Below, one piece after another: positions 25,530 to 34,427 of a stretch of DNA of 64,000 nucleotides (within the stretch, counting starts at the first letter, position 1; every line of letters starts with the position of its first letter). The notes below the pieces were generated by a model. The model was not told where the DNA came from and searched no databases. It saw nothing but the letters and a program-made list of their open reading frames with translations. The DNA comes from Gammaproteobacteria bacterium. GTDB taxonomy: Bacteria > Pseudomonadota > Gammaproteobacteria > Steroidobacterales > Rariloculaceae. The stretch lies in the NCBI GenBank assembly GCA_022819855.1, contig JAJEGN010000014.1:250501-314500 (forward strand). The letters are read 5' to 3'. The position numbers and the translations under genes are program-made.

Positions 25530-26666
25530 TTAGCCGCCGACGATCGCGAGCAGCACCCCCGCGACTACGGCCGAGCCGATGACGCCTGCGACGTTCGGGC
25601 CCATCGCGTGCATGAGCAGGTGGTTGGAGTCGTCGGTTTCGAGTCCGACGCGGTTGACTACGCGGGCTGCCATCGGCACGGCGGAGACGCCGGCGGCGCC
25701 GATCAGGGGGTTGATCCGGCCGCGCGTGACCCAGCACATGAGCTTGCCCATGAGGACGCCGGACGCGGTGCCGATCGAGAAGGCCACGGCGCCGAGCACG
25801 AGGATGCCGAGCGTCTCGACGTTCAGGAACTGGTCGGCGCTGAGCTTCGAGCCGACGGCGAGTCCGAGCAGGATCGTCACGACGTTCAGGAGTTCGTTCT
25901 GGGCGGCGCGGTTGAGCCGTTCGACGACGCCGCATTCGCGCAGCAGGTTGCCGAAGGTCAGCATGCCGATCAGCGGCGTCGCGGTCGGCAGGAAGGCCGC
26001 CGTGACGGCGAGCACGATGAGCGGAAACAGGATGCGTTCGAGGCGCGACACGGGACGCAGTTGCTGCATCGTGATCCTGCGTTCGCGCTCGGTTGTCAGC
26101 GCGCGCATGATCGGCGGCTGGATGATGGGCACGAGCGCCATGTAGGAGTAGGCCGCGACCGCGATCGCGCCGAGCAGTTCCGGCGCGAGGCGCGACGCGA
26201 GGAAAATGGCCGTCGGGCCGTCGGCGCCGCCGATGATGCCGATGGCGGCGGCATCGGCAAGGCTGAAGTCGAACCCGGGCAGCGCGTTCAGCAGCAAGGC
26301 GCCGAGCAGCGTCAGGAAGATGCCGACCTGGGCCGCGGCGCCGAGCAGGATCGTCTTGGGATTGGCGATCAGCGCGCCGAAGTCCGTAAGCGCCCCGACG
26401 CCGAGGAAGATCAGCAGCGGGAAGATGCCGGTGTCGATGCCGACGGCCGAGACGTAGCCGAGCAGGCCGTCGGGGCCGCCGATGCCCGCGACCGGAATGT
26501 TGCTCAGGATCGCGCCGAAGCCGATCGGCACGAGCAGCAGGGGTTCGAAGCGCTTGCGGATGGCGAGGTAGAGGAGCAGGGCGCCGATGACGATCATCGC
26601 GAGATCGGCGAACCCGAAGTTCGCGATCCCAGTCGTGGCCCAGAGGGCCCTGAGCCCTTCGTTCAT
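25530..26666 (-). CDS. oadB: Sodium-translocating oxaloacetate decarboxylase, beta subunit
   Basis: A 378-residue integral membrane protein that decarboxylates carboxybiotin and pumps sodium. [20 protein letters not shown] contains the conserved aspartate needed for sodium translocation; [28 protein letters not shown] near the C-terminus is typical (segment given in two parts in the family: VNRVG and [14 protein letters not shown]). The protein has about ten membrane segments. It follows oadA by only 9 bp. The same subunit type serves methylmalonyl-CoA and glutaconyl-CoA decarboxylases, but the OadA partner indicates oxaloacetate. Confidence 0.92.
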   Translation of the reverse strand: MNEGLRALWATTGIANFGFADLAMIVIGALLLYLAIRKRFEPLLLVPIGFGAILSNIPVAGIGGPDGLLGYVSAVGIDTGIFPLLIFLGVGALTDFGALIANPKTILLGAAAQVGIFLTLLGALLLNALPGFDFSLADAAAIGIIGGADGPTAIFLASRLAPELLGAIAVAAYSYMALVPIIQPPIMRALTTERERRITMQQLRPVSRLERILFPLIVLAVTAAFLPTATPLIGMLTFGNLLRECGVVERLNRAAQNELLNVVTILLGLAVGSKLSADQFLNVETLGILVLGAVAFSIGTASGVLMGKLMCWVTRGRINPLIGAAGVSAVPMAARVVNRVGLETDDSNHLLMHAMGPNVAGVIGSAVVAGVLLAIVGG

Positions 26667-26675
26667 CCGTAACCG

Positions 26676-28448
26676 TCAGGCGACGTACACCAGCGTGTGG
26701 CCGAGTTCGACCGAGTCGCCCTCCTGCACGGCGACCGCGGCGACCGTGCCGTCCTTCGGCGAGCGCACCTCCGTTTCCATCTTCATCGCTTCCACGATCA
26801 CGAGGATGTCGCCGGTCGCCACCTGCTGTCCGGGCTCGACGAGAATCCGGAAGACGCTTCCCGCGAGCGGCGCCTCGACGGCCTCGCCGTCCGCGGCCTC
26901 CGCTTGTGGTGCCGGCGCTCCGGCCGGACTGATCCCGGCAATGTCACCCGCCGGCGAGACGATGACGTCGTAGTCGCGTCCGTCGACGCTGACCGTGTAG
27001 CGCTCCGGTCCGCCGGCAGCCGGGACCGCCGCTGCCGGAGCCGGGGCTTCTGCCGCTTCTTCGGGATCGCCCGGCGCGGGCTCGAACGCGGAAGCGTCGC
27101 CGCGGTGCTCGAGGAAATTGAGCCCGACCTCGGGGAAAAGCGCGTAGGTCAGGACGTCATCGACGCCCTCGACCTTGATGCCCTTCTCGCGCGCCAGCCC
27201 CTCGAGTTCGGTGGTGAGACTCTCCATCTCCGGGCCGATCAGATCGGCCGGGCGGGAGGTTACGGGCTCGGCGCCGTCGAGTACCCGGGCCTGCAGTGCC
27301 TCGTCGACCGGAGCGGGTGTGGCGCCGTACTCGCCCTTGAGGATGGCCTGGGTCTGCTTGGTGATGTTCTTGTAGCGCTCGCCGAGCAGCACGTTGAGCA
27401 CCGACTGCGTGCCGACGATCTGCGAGGTCGGCGTCACGAGCGGGATGTAGCCGAGTTCCTTCCTGACGCGCGGGATCTCCGCGATCACGTCGTCGTAGGC
27501 GTGCTGCGCGTTCTGGTCGCGGAGCTGGTTCTCCATGTTCGTGAGCATGCCGCCCGGAACCTGGGAGACGAGGATCCGCGCATCGACGCCCTTGAGGCTG
27601 CCCTCGAACTTCGCGTACTTCTTGCGTACGTCGCGGAAATACGCGGCGATCTCGCCGAGCAGCGGCAGGTCGAGGCCCGGGTCGCGGTCCGTGCCCTCGA
27701 GGATCGCGACGATGGTCTCGGTCGGGGAGTGGCCGTAGGTCATGCTGAGCGGCGAGATCGCGAGGTCGATCATGTCGATGCCGGCCTCGGCCGCCTTGAT
27801 GTTCGTCGCCGTGCTCATGCCCGTCGTCGCGTGGGTCTGCATCGCGATCGGCACGCTGCACGCTTCCTTGAGGCGCGAGACGAGTTCCTCGGCAACGTAG
27901 GGCTTGAGCAGGCCCGCCATGTCCTTGATGCAGACCGACTGACAGCCGAGATCCTCGAAGCGCCTGCCCATGTCCACCCACATGTCGATCGTGTGCACGG
28001 GGCTCACCGTGTAGGACATGGCGCCCTGCGCGTGCCTGTCGACTTTTAGCGTCGCCCTGATCGCGTGTTCGAGGTTGCGGAAGTCATTGAGCGCGTCGAA
28101 GATCCGGAAGACGTCGACGCCGTTGACGGCCGCGCGCTCGACGAAGGCGTCCACGACATCGTCGGCATAGTGACGGTAGCCGAGCAGGTTCTGGCCGCGC
28201 AGCAGCATCTGCTGGGGCGTATTCGGCATCGCCTCCTTGAGCAGCCGGATGCGCTCCCAGGGGTCCTCGCCGAGATAGCGGATGCAGGCGTCGAAGGTTG
28301 CGCCGCCCCAGCTTTCCGACGACCAGAACCCGACCTTGTCGAGCTTCGGGGCGATCGGCAGCATGTCCTCGATGCGAACGCGGGTCGCGAGCAGCGACTG
28401 GTGCGCGTCGCGGAACGCAAGCTCGGTGATCTTCAGCGGGTTGCTCAT
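26676..28448 (-). CDS. oadA: Oxaloacetate decarboxylase alpha subunit (biotin-containing)
   Basis: A 590-residue protein with an N-terminal carboxyltransferase TIM barrel ([51 protein letters not shown]), the conserved PYC_OADA domain, an Ala/Pro-rich linker (about 458-485) and a C-terminal biotinyl domain with K556 in EAMKMET. It transfers CO2 from oxaloacetate to biotin, giving pyruvate. The start overlaps the oadG stop as ATGA. Related subunits belong to pyruvate carboxylase B, but oadB and oadG make the sodium pump assignment strong. Confidence 0.94.
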   Translation of the reverse strand: MSNPLKITELAFRDAHQSLLATRVRIEDMLPIAPKLDKVGFWSSESWGGATFDACIRYLGEDPWERIRLLKEAMPNTPQQMLLRGQNLLGYRHYADDVVDAFVERAAVNGVDVFRIFDALNDFRNLEHAIRATLKVDRHAQGAMSYTVSPVHTIDMWVDMGRRFEDLGCQSVCIKDMAGLLKPYVAEELVSRLKEACSVPIAMQTHATTGMSTATNIKAAEAGIDMIDLAISPLSMTYGHSPTETIVAILEGTDRDPGLDLPLLGEIAAYFRDVRKKYAKFEGSLKGVDARILVSQVPGGMLTNMENQLRDQNAQHAYDDVIAEIPRVRKELGYIPLVTPTSQIVGTQSVLNVLLGERYKNITKQTQAILKGEYGATPAPVDEALQARVLDGAEPVTSRPADLIGPEMESLTTELEGLAREKGIKVEGVDDVLTYALFPEVGLNFLEHRGDASAFEPAPGDPEEAAEAPAPAAAVPAAGGPERYTVSVDGRDYDVIVSPAGDIAGISPAGAPAPQAEAADGEAVEAPLAGSVFRILVEPGQQVATGDILVIVEAMKMETEVRSPKDGTVAAVAVQEGDSVELGHTLVYVA

Positions 28449-28720
28449 GAGCGCCGCCTCGTGCGATACATCCGCACGGCCGCCGCGACCACGCCTGCGA
28501 TGTGCGGTTCAACGGATTGCGGCTCGGCAAGCGGAGGTTTCGCCGTCGCCGTAGCCGTCGCGGGCGCCGCCGCGGCAGCGAGCTGCGGGCGTTCGGCTTC
28601 GATCAGCCTCGCAACGGCCGACATCGCGTGGACGACGAAGATCAGGACGGTCAAAAGGACAAACGCGACGCCGAGCCCGATCAGCGTGACATTGACTCCG
28701 GCCTGAAACACATCAGACAT
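28445..28720 (-). CDS. oadG: Oxaloacetate decarboxylase gamma subunit
   Basis: A 91-residue protein with one N-terminal membrane helix ([20 protein letters not shown]), an Ala/Thr-rich linker and a C-terminal part ending in [10 protein letters not shown], as in OadG proteins, which anchor and assemble the complex. ATG 28720 is chosen because the helix starts about ten residues later, as in the family; an upstream frame extends into the 30-bp repeats. Order oadG-oadA-oadB is the classical one. Confidence 0.85.
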   Translation of the reverse strand: MSDVFQAGVNVTLIGLGVAFVLLTVLIFVVHAMSAVARLIEAERPQLAAAAAPATATATAKPPLAEPQSVEPHIAGVVAAAVRMYRTRRRS

Positions 28721-28770
28721 GCTTCGTCCCTGCGGAACCCGCCGCCCGTGACGACTGCCCGGCCACGAGG

Positions 28771-28890
28771 ATGCGGCTTGCACGGTGAGAAAACTGCTTC
28801 ATGCGGCTTGCACGGTGAGAACGCCGCGTCATGCGGCCTGCACGGCGGGAAAGCTGCCTCGTGCGGCTTGCGCGGCGGGAAAGCTGCATC
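28771..28890. repeat. Four tandem copies of a 30-bp repeat upstream of oadG
   Basis: Units start at 28771, 28801, 28831 and 28861 and are exactly 30 bp long, sharing a core like TGCGGCTTGCACGG. The copies have diverged by several substitutions. Since 30 is a multiple of three, every reading frame is a ten-residue repeat; on the minus strand an open frame of 73 codons (28934 to 28713) runs through the array and overlaps the oadG start by 8 bp. There are no unique spacers, so it is not a CRISPR. It lies where the oadGAB leader would be. Confidence 0.85.
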
Positions 28891-28946
28891 GCAGGAACTC
28901 GCGAGAGTTCGCAGCTAAAGCCGTGAATCGCCACGGCGCAGGCTCC
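28890..28946. repeat. Second copy of the REP-like palindromic element
   Basis: Read on the minus strand it begins GGAGCCTGCGCCG (28946-28934), then seven bases, TCACGGCT, and ends near TTCCTGCG, the same order and spacing as the element at 17573-17629. Inside it are two smaller hairpins: GAACTC-GCGA-GAGTTC (28895-28910) and GCCGTG/CACGGC (28920-28937). It directly abuts the 30-bp tandem array. Confidence 0.6.
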
Positions 28947-28976
28947 CCGGTCCGTCTCCGTCAGCCGGTGCTGCCT

Positions 28977-29873
28977 TCAGGGGCTCAGGCTTCGATACGC
29001 GAGACGCGTGAAGGTCTCGGGATTCATGAAGCCGACGCCATAGCTGTCGTTCCACTCCGCCGTCGGGTTGGCCGTGACGACGTCGTCCTCGCTCATGCCC
29101 TGGTCGATCATCGACTGGATTCGCTCGCGCACGGTCCTGAGCACTTCCAGGTCGTCGCGCAGGTCATCGGGGGTGGCAAGCGGCCCGTGGCCCGGGATGA
29201 TCATCGTGCCCCCGTCGCTGCGGCTCAGCACTTCTTCACCGGCCGCGATGAGGCCGTCGATGGAACCGTCGCTCGATACGTCGATGAAGGGGAAGAAGCC
29301 GTGGAAAAACGTGTCGCCCATGTGGAAGGCGTTGAGGTTCGTGAAGTGCACGAGCGTATCGCCGTCGGTGTGGGCATTCGGCACGTGGATGAGGTTGACG
29401 GTGTTGCCGTTCCAGTGAAACGTCATGCGGCCCGGGTAGGTGATGTTCGGCCAGGCGTCGGCCGGCGACGCAGGGGTTTCCCCCGCCGGGAGTGCGCGGA
29501 CCTGGTCCGTGCTCATTCTGGCCTTGACGTTGTCATGGGCCATGACCGTGGCGCCGCCCCCGCGGAAGTTCTGGTTGCCGCCGGTGTGGTCGCCGTGCCA
29601 GTGGGTGTTGACGACGAACGCGACGGGACCGCCGCCGGCCGCGTTCACGGCCGCCTGGATCCTCTCGCTGAGCGGCGCGAACTGGGTGTCCACGATGAAC
29701 GCGCCGTCATCGCCGACCGAGAGACCGATGTTGCCGCCCTGGCCGACGAGCATGTAGAGCCCGTCGGCCACGTCGACGGTCTGGATCTCGACATCGGAAA
29801 AATCCTGCTGCGCCCACGCGCCCGTGCTCAACACGAGCGACGACGCCAATCCGACTATCAGTGTTGTTCTCAC
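28977..29873 (-). CDS. Secreted metallo-beta-lactamase-fold hydrolase
   Basis: A 298-residue protein with a signal peptide (LASSLVLSTGAWAQ) and an MBL fold. Metal ligands are THWHGDHTGG (HxHxDH), the H of VPNAHTDGDT, the D of FHMGDTFFHG and the H of IPGHGPL. This arrangement is that of cyclases and hydrolases secreted to the periplasm, some near class B beta-lactamases, but the substrate cannot be inferred. It is divergent from the DUF6152-type gene at 30028. The length after cleavage, about 277 residues, is normal for the fold. Confidence 0.85.
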   Translation of the reverse strand: MRTTLIVGLASSLVLSTGAWAQQDFSDVEIQTVDVADGLYMLVGQGGNIGLSVGDDGAFIVDTQFAPLSERIQAAVNAAGGGPVAFVVNTHWHGDHTGGNQNFRGGGATVMAHDNVKARMSTDQVRALPAGETPASPADAWPNITYPGRMTFHWNGNTVNLIHVPNAHTDGDTLVHFTNLNAFHMGDTFFHGFFPFIDVSSDGSIDGLIAAGEEVLSRSDGGTMIIPGHGPLATPDDLRDDLEVLRTVRERIQSMIDQGMSEDDVVTANPTAEWNDSYGVGFMNPETFTRLAYRSLSP

Positions 29874-30027
29874 TTGCGTGCTCCCCGACTATGGGTCGAA
29901 TCTGCCGGATTATAGGTCAGCAGCGCGCCGGGCCGCGAGTGGCGCACGACCGCGCCGGCCGCCAGCCCTGCGCGCAGCCGAAGTTGCCGATAAACTAACG
30001 CGATCCACACCAGGCGAAAGGACCGGA

Positions 30028-30423
30028 ATGAACACGAGGTCGCGGCTGCTCCCGGCAGCCATTGCAATGATCGGCGCGCCGTTGATCGCCGCGGCGCATC
30101 ACTCCTTTCCGGCGCACTACGTCGCCGACGGCAACGTCGTTCTCGAGGGCACGGTTTCGGAGTTCCTCTGGCGCAATCCGCATTCGTTCATTCACCTGGA
30201 GGTGACGAACGAGCAGGGCGAACCGGAGTTCTGGGCGCTCGAGTGGCACAACACGGTGATCATGGCGCGCATGGGGTTCACGCCGGACACGATCCGGGCG
30301 GGCGACGAGGTCGTCGTCAGCGGCAATCCGGCGCGCGACGGCACGCGCAGGATCCGGATGGTCACGCTCGAGCGGCCGGCCGACGGTTTCAGCGTGACCC
30401 GCACGGGCGGCGCGAACGACTGA
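30028..30423 (+). CDS. Secreted DUF6152-type protein
   Basis: A 131-residue exported protein with a signal peptide cut near AAAHH; the mature protein starts HHSFPAHY and has GTVSEFLWRNPHSFIHLEV followed by WALEWHNTVIMARMGF, and ends GDEVVVSGNPARDGTRRIRM. This HHS...NPH pattern (DUF6152-like, probably a small beta-barrel) recurs in the window at 47173-48345 and 60179-60574. The paired histidines at the mature N-terminus suggest metal binding, which is inference. ATG 30028 follows GAAAGGACCGGA. Confidence 0.75.
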   Translation: MNTRSRLLPAAIAMIGAPLIAAAHHSFPAHYVADGNVVLEGTVSEFLWRNPHSFIHLEVTNEQGEPEFWALEWHNTVIMARMGFTPDTIRAGDEVVVSGNPARDGTRRIRMVTLERPADGFSVTRTGGAND

Positions 30424-30498
30424 CGCTTCTCACCCGTTCGATCGCCTGGCCGGCGCAAGCCGTTCGGGCGAGACCAGGTAACCGCAAGGAATCGATCC

Positions 30499-31359
30499 AT
30501 GTCCGACAACGCTGCAAACTCCTCCCGAACTGTCGCAAGGAAGGTCAGGGGCCAGCCGACGAGCGACGGGGCGGGCGTACGCATGACGCGCGTCATGGGC
30601 ACGCCGATACTCGATCACTTCGACCCGTTCCTGCTGCTCGACGAATTCCGCTCCGACGACCCGAACGACTACATCGCGGGGTTCCCCGATCATCCGCACC
30701 GAGGCTTCGAGACCGTCACCTACATGCTCGCCGGGCGCATGAAGCACGGCGACAACCAGGGCAACACGGGCCTGCTCGGTCCCGGCAGCGTGCAGTGGAT
30801 GACGGCGGGACGCGGCATCGTCCACTCGGAGTTCCCCGAGCAGGAGGAAGGCCTGATGTGGGGTTTTCAGCTCTGGGTCAACCTGCCGGCCAGCGACAAG
30901 TTCACGGCGCCACGCTACCAGGACATCCAGGCCGACGGGATTCCCGAGGCCGAGCTCGGTGACGGCGTCCGGGCCAAGGTCATCACGGGCGAACTCGGCG
31001 GCGTGAAGGGGCCCGTGACCGATGTTGCGACCGACCCCGTCTACTACGACCTGGATCTCGACGGCGGCGCATCGTACACCGTGCCGCTGCCGGGCGGGCA
31101 CAACGTGTTCCTGTACGTCTACGACGGCAGCATCTCGGCGGGTCCGGAAGGGTCCGCGCGGCGCGTGCGGCGCGGCGAGATGGCGCTGTTGAGTCACGGC
31201 AGCCGCGTTGAAGTCGCGGCGGAGTACAACGGCGCGAAGCTCATCGTCGTCGGCGGCCGGCCGCTCAACGAGCCGATCGCGCGCTACGGCCCGTTCGTCA
31301 TGAACACGGCCGAGGAGATCCACCAGGCGTTCGCGGACTACCGCGCCGGCAAGCTCTGA
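30499..31359 (+). CDS. Pirin family protein
   Basis: A 286-residue bicupin of the pirin family. The metal site is visible in FPDHPHRGFETVTYML and in GIVHSEFPEQ (two His, one His and one Glu), with GPGSVQWMTAGRG between. Some bacterial pirins have quercetin 2,3-dioxygenase activity; others regulate enzymes. The C-terminal cupin contains FLYVYDGSI and GGRPLNEPIARYGPFVMNT, typical of the family. It is preceded by the DUF6152-type gene with a 75-bp gap and may be cotranscribed. Confidence 0.9.
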   Translation: MSDNAANSSRTVARKVRGQPTSDGAGVRMTRVMGTPILDHFDPFLLLDEFRSDDPNDYIAGFPDHPHRGFETVTYMLAGRMKHGDNQGNTGLLGPGSVQWMTAGRGIVHSEFPEQEEGLMWGFQLWVNLPASDKFTAPRYQDIQADGIPEAELGDGVRAKVITGELGGVKGPVTDVATDPVYYDLDLDGGASYTVPLPGGHNVFLYVYDGSISAGPEGSARRVRRGEMALLSHGSRVEVAAEYNGAKLIVVGGRPLNEPIARYGPFVMNTAEEIHQAFADYRAGKL

Positions 31360-31527
31360 CCGGTCTTCGGGCTGACCGATCGTCAATCTGCCCGATGTTT
31401 GGTCCGAGCGTTGCCGTGCGGCGGGATCCAGCGCGGCGTAGACGCTTGTGTTGCCGGGCGGCGAGCGCCCGCGTGCATCGCACGAGTGCCGGACCGTCGT
31501 CCGGTCGTCTCCCCGGCGGCGTCTACC

Positions 31528-32511
31528 TCAGTTCCCGAGCCGCGCGCGGTCGTGCGGCGCCGAGTAATCGATGTCCGGACCCACCGGCACGATGCGGTGC
31601 GGGTTGATGCTCTCGTGGCTGCCGTAGTAATGCGCCTGGATATAGGGGATGTCGACGGTCTCCGCGATGCCCGGCTGCTGGTACAGGTCGCAGGTGTAGC
31701 CCCAGAGGTTCGGGTAATCGACGATGCGGCGCAGGTTGCACTTGAAGTGCCCGAAGTAGACGGGATCGAAGCGCACGAGCGTCGTCCAGAGCCGCCAGTC
31801 GGCCTCGGTGATCGTGGATCCGGTCAGATAGCGCCGCGTTGCGAGCCGCTCCTCGAGCATGTCGAGCGTCTCGAACACCGCCGCGACCGCCTCCTCGTAG
31901 GCGTCCTGGGTCGTCGCGAAGCCTGACTTGTAAACGCCGTTGTTGACGGTGTGGTAGATGCGCTCGTTGAGCTCGTCGATCTCGCCGCGCAGGGGCTCAG
32001 GATAGAAATCGGGACCCGTCGCGCCGACTCCGTCGAAGGCGCTGTTGAACATGCGGATGATTTCCTTCGACTCGTTCGAGGCGATGGTTCCCTGCGCCTT
32101 GTCCCAGAGGATCGGCACGGTCGCGCGGCCGCTGTAGTTCGAATCCGCGGCGAGATAGACCTCGTAGACGCGGCTTGCGCCGTTGATCGGGTCCGCGATC
32201 ACGCCCGGCCCCGGTTCGAAGGTCCAGCCCTCGGTCCCCATGAAGGAATTGACGGCCGAGAGCCCGATCATCGGCTCGAGCCCCTTGAGCTTCCTGAAGA
32301 TCAGCGTGCGGTGCGCCCAGGGGCAGGCGAGCGAGATGTAGAGGTGGTAGCGGCCGGGTTCGGCGCGGAAACCTCCCTTGCCGGAGGGGCCCGGACTGCC
32401 GTCCGCCGTGACCCAGTTGCGAAACTGCGCTTCGCTGCGCACGAAGCGCCCCTTCGACGCCTTGGTGTCGTACCAGACATCGTGCCATTTTCCGTCGACC
32501 AGCATGCCCAT
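31528..32511 (-). CDS. yqjG: Glutathionyl-hydroquinone reductase (YqjG/Ecm4, GST xi class)
   Basis: A 327-residue GST-fold enzyme that reduces glutathionyl-hydroquinones with glutathione. The catalytic cysteine is C63 in YISLACPWAHRTLI, the same position as in E. coli YqjG. SVVNSFMGTEGW-like SAVNSFMGTEGW, VPILWDKAQGTIASNES and the C-terminal domain with RFDPVYFGHFKCNLRRI agree with the family. It converges with the pirin gene. ATG 32511 and 32505 are both possible starts. Confidence 0.93.
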   Translation of the reverse strand: MGMLVDGKWHDVWYDTKASKGRFVRSEAQFRNWVTADGSPGPSGKGGFRAEPGRYHLYISLACPWAHRTLIFRKLKGLEPMIGLSAVNSFMGTEGWTFEPGPGVIADPINGASRVYEVYLAADSNYSGRATVPILWDKAQGTIASNESKEIIRMFNSAFDGVGATGPDFYPEPLRGEIDELNERIYHTVNNGVYKSGFATTQDAYEEAVAAVFETLDMLEERLATRRYLTGSTITEADWRLWTTLVRFDPVYFGHFKCNLRRIVDYPNLWGYTCDLYQQPGIAETVDIPYIQAHYYGSHESINPHRIVPVGPDIDYSAPHDRARLGN

Positions 32512-32626
32512 GCGGCTACCTTAACGATTCGCAAGCGGCCGTCAACATCGCGTGCTTATTCAACGCGTCTGTATAGCCTCTATGTAGAATTGCAGTCGAG
32601 CACGGCTCTTATGCCTTGCGGCCGCG

Positions 32627-32902
32627 TCAGTCACGGCGCAATCGGGCTATTTCGGCGATGATGTCTCTCATGATCTCGTCTTCGGAACGCCCGAGATCGT
32701 CAGACGAGGGTTGAGCCGCCGCAAACTTCGCAGCGATGCGGTCGGCGGCCGCAGCCCGGTCCATTACCTCCTGGGGCTTGAACAGGATTCCATCGCCCAC
32801 CAGCGTCGCCTCCATGATGTCGCCCTCGCGAAGATCGATGTCTCTGCGCAGCTTGGCCGGAATGGTCACCTGGAACTTCGGTTTCACGGTTACGAACGGC
32901 AT
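32627..32902 (-). CDS. AbrB/MazE-type DNA-binding protein, orphan
   Basis: A 91-residue protein with an N-terminal swapped-hairpin AbrB domain: VTVKPKFQVTIPAKLRRDI and LREGDIMEATLVGDGILFKP. The C-terminal half is helical and acidic, as in antitoxins that bind a toxin. No PIN or MazF-type gene follows; only 115 bp separate it from yqjG. It is either a solitary transcriptional regulator or an antitoxin that lost its partner. A promoter-like sequence lies just upstream. Confidence 0.75.
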   Translation of the reverse strand: MPFVTVKPKFQVTIPAKLRRDIDLREGDIMEATLVGDGILFKPQEVMDRAAAADRIAAKFAAAQPSSDDLGRSEDEIMRDIIAEIARLRRD

Positions 32903-32937
32903 GGCGACCTCGCATAAGCGTGTCGGAAAGTTGTAAA

Positions 32938-32966
32938 TTCATACCACCGGGAACCGGGAATAGCAA
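32938..32966 (-). promoter_or_regulatory. Predicted sigma70 promoter of the AbrB-type gene
   Basis: On the minus strand TTGCTA (32966-32961) and TATGAA (32943-32938) are separated by 17 bp, about 36 bp before the ATG at 32902. The spacer contains a direct repeat, TTCCCGG twice, that could be an operator for autoregulation. Confidence 0.5.
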
Positions 32967-33122
32967 CCCCTCGCACTGATGCTCACCATCCTCCTGCGGC
33001 ATGCTTCCGCACCCCTGCACGGATCTGCTGCCACTCAACTCAAGGCGACCAGCCTGGCTACCGCAGTCATGGATGCCGCGGTTGTCGATCCGCCTCGCGT
33101 CCGATAGGGCAAGGACGACCGT

Positions 33123-33150
33123 TTGACTTGCCGCCGACGCGTGGTACTGT
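33123..33150 (+). promoter_or_regulatory. Predicted sigma70 promoter of the second TRAP operon
   Basis: TTGACT at 33123-33128 and TACTGT at 33145-33150 with a 16-bp spacer lie about 40 bp before the proposed GTG start at 33191. This is one of the better promoter matches in the window. Confidence 0.55.
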
Positions 33151-33190
33151 CGCTTGGCCAGTCGGGGGGCAGTCGAAGGGGGTGCGATCC

Positions 33191-34285
33191 GTGCGGCGTC
33201 AAAAGACAAATAACGTTCCTGGGACAGGCTTGCGCGTACTCGCGCTCGCGCTTGGCGCGTTGACCTTCGCCGCCGCCGCGCAGGCCGAGACGATCCGCCT
33301 GACCGTCGCCGCGAGCCACACCACGGCGCTGCCCTGGGTCGGCGTGATGCAGTCGCTCGTCGTGCCCGAGTCGAACCGTCGGCTCGAGGCGATGGGCAGT
33401 CCCAACCGCATCCGCTGGACCCAGGCCTACGGCGGCTCGCTCTACAAGTACGAGAACACCCTCGAGGCCATCGAGATCGGCCTCACGGACATCGGCTGGG
33501 TCGGCACGCTGTGGGAACTGTCGAAGATGCCCCTGCAGAACGTGACCTACTACACGCCGTTCGCGAACGACGACTACCAGATGCTCTTCGAGATCTTCAA
33601 CGAGCTGCACGAGGAGCTGCCGTCGCTGCGCGATGCCTGGGCCGACCACAACGCGCGCTTTCTCGGCGGCAGCGTGCTCGACACCTACCACCTCATGACG
33701 AATTTTCCGGTCGACTCGGTCGATGACCTGAACGGCCGCAAGATTCTCGCACCCGGTCCGTCAGCGGCATGGCTCGAAGGCACGGGCGCGGTGCCCGTCG
33801 ACGGCGGGCTCACGACCTATTACACGCAGATCCAGACCGGCGTCGCCGACGGCGTACTGACGATCCTGACCGGCGCGCCGCCGTACCGGATCCACGAGGT
33901 TGCGCCCTACATCACGCTCGTCGGCCTGGGCTCCATGCTGACCGGCGGCATGGCGATCAATCTCGACACCTGGAACGGTCTGCCCGAGGATGTCCGGCAA
34001 GTCATCGAGGAACTCGGGGCCGAGTACAGCAAGGGCGTCGCCGACGAACTCGGCGTGCGCTACGAGCGCGGGCTCGAGTCGATGCAGGCGGACGGCGCGA
34101 TCGTGACGCCGCTGCCCGAAGCCGAAAAGCGCCGGTGGCTCGACGGCATGCCGAATATCGCCGCCCGCTGGGCGGAGTTGACCGAGGCGCGCGGCATCCC
34201 GGCGCGAGAGATCCTCGACACCTACATGGATGCGATCCGCGAGCGCGGCGGTGAGCCGCTCAGGGACTGGGACCGGGGGGACTGA
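33191..34285 (+). CDS. TRAP transporter substrate-binding protein (second system)
   Basis: A 364-residue DctP-family periplasmic protein. No ATG suits the N-terminus; GTG 33191 is preferred because the purine-rich AAGGGGG at 33176-33182 is well placed, with GTG 33182 as the alternative. The signal peptide runs to about AAAAQAE. The mature part has TVAASHTTALPWVG, TQAYGGSLYKYENTLEAIEI and DLNGRKILAPGPSAAWLEG, features of the TAXI-unlike DctP group that binds larger carboxylates. It pairs with the fused DctQM downstream and is distinct in sequence from the DctP at 22584. Confidence 0.87.
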   Translation: MRRQKTNNVPGTGLRVLALALGALTFAAAAQAETIRLTVAASHTTALPWVGVMQSLVVPESNRRLEAMGSPNRIRWTQAYGGSLYKYENTLEAIEIGLTDIGWVGTLWELSKMPLQNVTYYTPFANDDYQMLFEIFNELHEELPSLRDAWADHNARFLGGSVLDTYHLMTNFPVDSVDDLNGRKILAPGPSAAWLEGTGAVPVDGGLTTYYTQIQTGVADGVLTILTGAPPYRIHEVAPYITLVGLGSMLTGGMAINLDTWNGLPEDVRQVIEELGAEYSKGVADELGVRYERGLESMQADGAIVTPLPEAEKRRWLDGMPNIAARWAELTEARGIPAREILDTYMDAIRERGGEPLRDWDRGD

Positions 34286-34344
34286 AGATTGGGCAAGGAC
34301 AACGGCGTGCAGCCGGTGACGGAAGCGAGCGCTGCGCCTGATCA

Positions 34345-34364
34345 ACTGTCTTCGGCGAGACAGT
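34345..34364 (+). promoter_or_regulatory. Hairpin between dctP and dctQM
   Basis: ACTGTCT at 34345-34351 and AGACAGT at 34358-34364 form a perfect 7-bp stem with a six-base loop, followed by CTTTC. In the 142-bp gap between binding protein and permease genes it could protect or attenuate the transcript so that the binding protein is made in excess. Confidence 0.45.
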
Positions 34365-34427
34365 CTTTCACTCCACGCAGCGGGCCTGTTGCCACGGTTC
34401 GGTAAGAACCCCCCTCGGCCTTTCGCA

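Noticed and set aside
28771..28890. CRISPR array suspected from the 30-bp repeats
   Set aside because: Units are directly adjacent with no spacers, they diverge, and no cas gene is present.
28713..28934. Separate 73-codon gene upstream of oadG
   Set aside because: All frames are open through the array because of its 30-bp period, so openness is no evidence of coding. Kept only as a possible leader frame.
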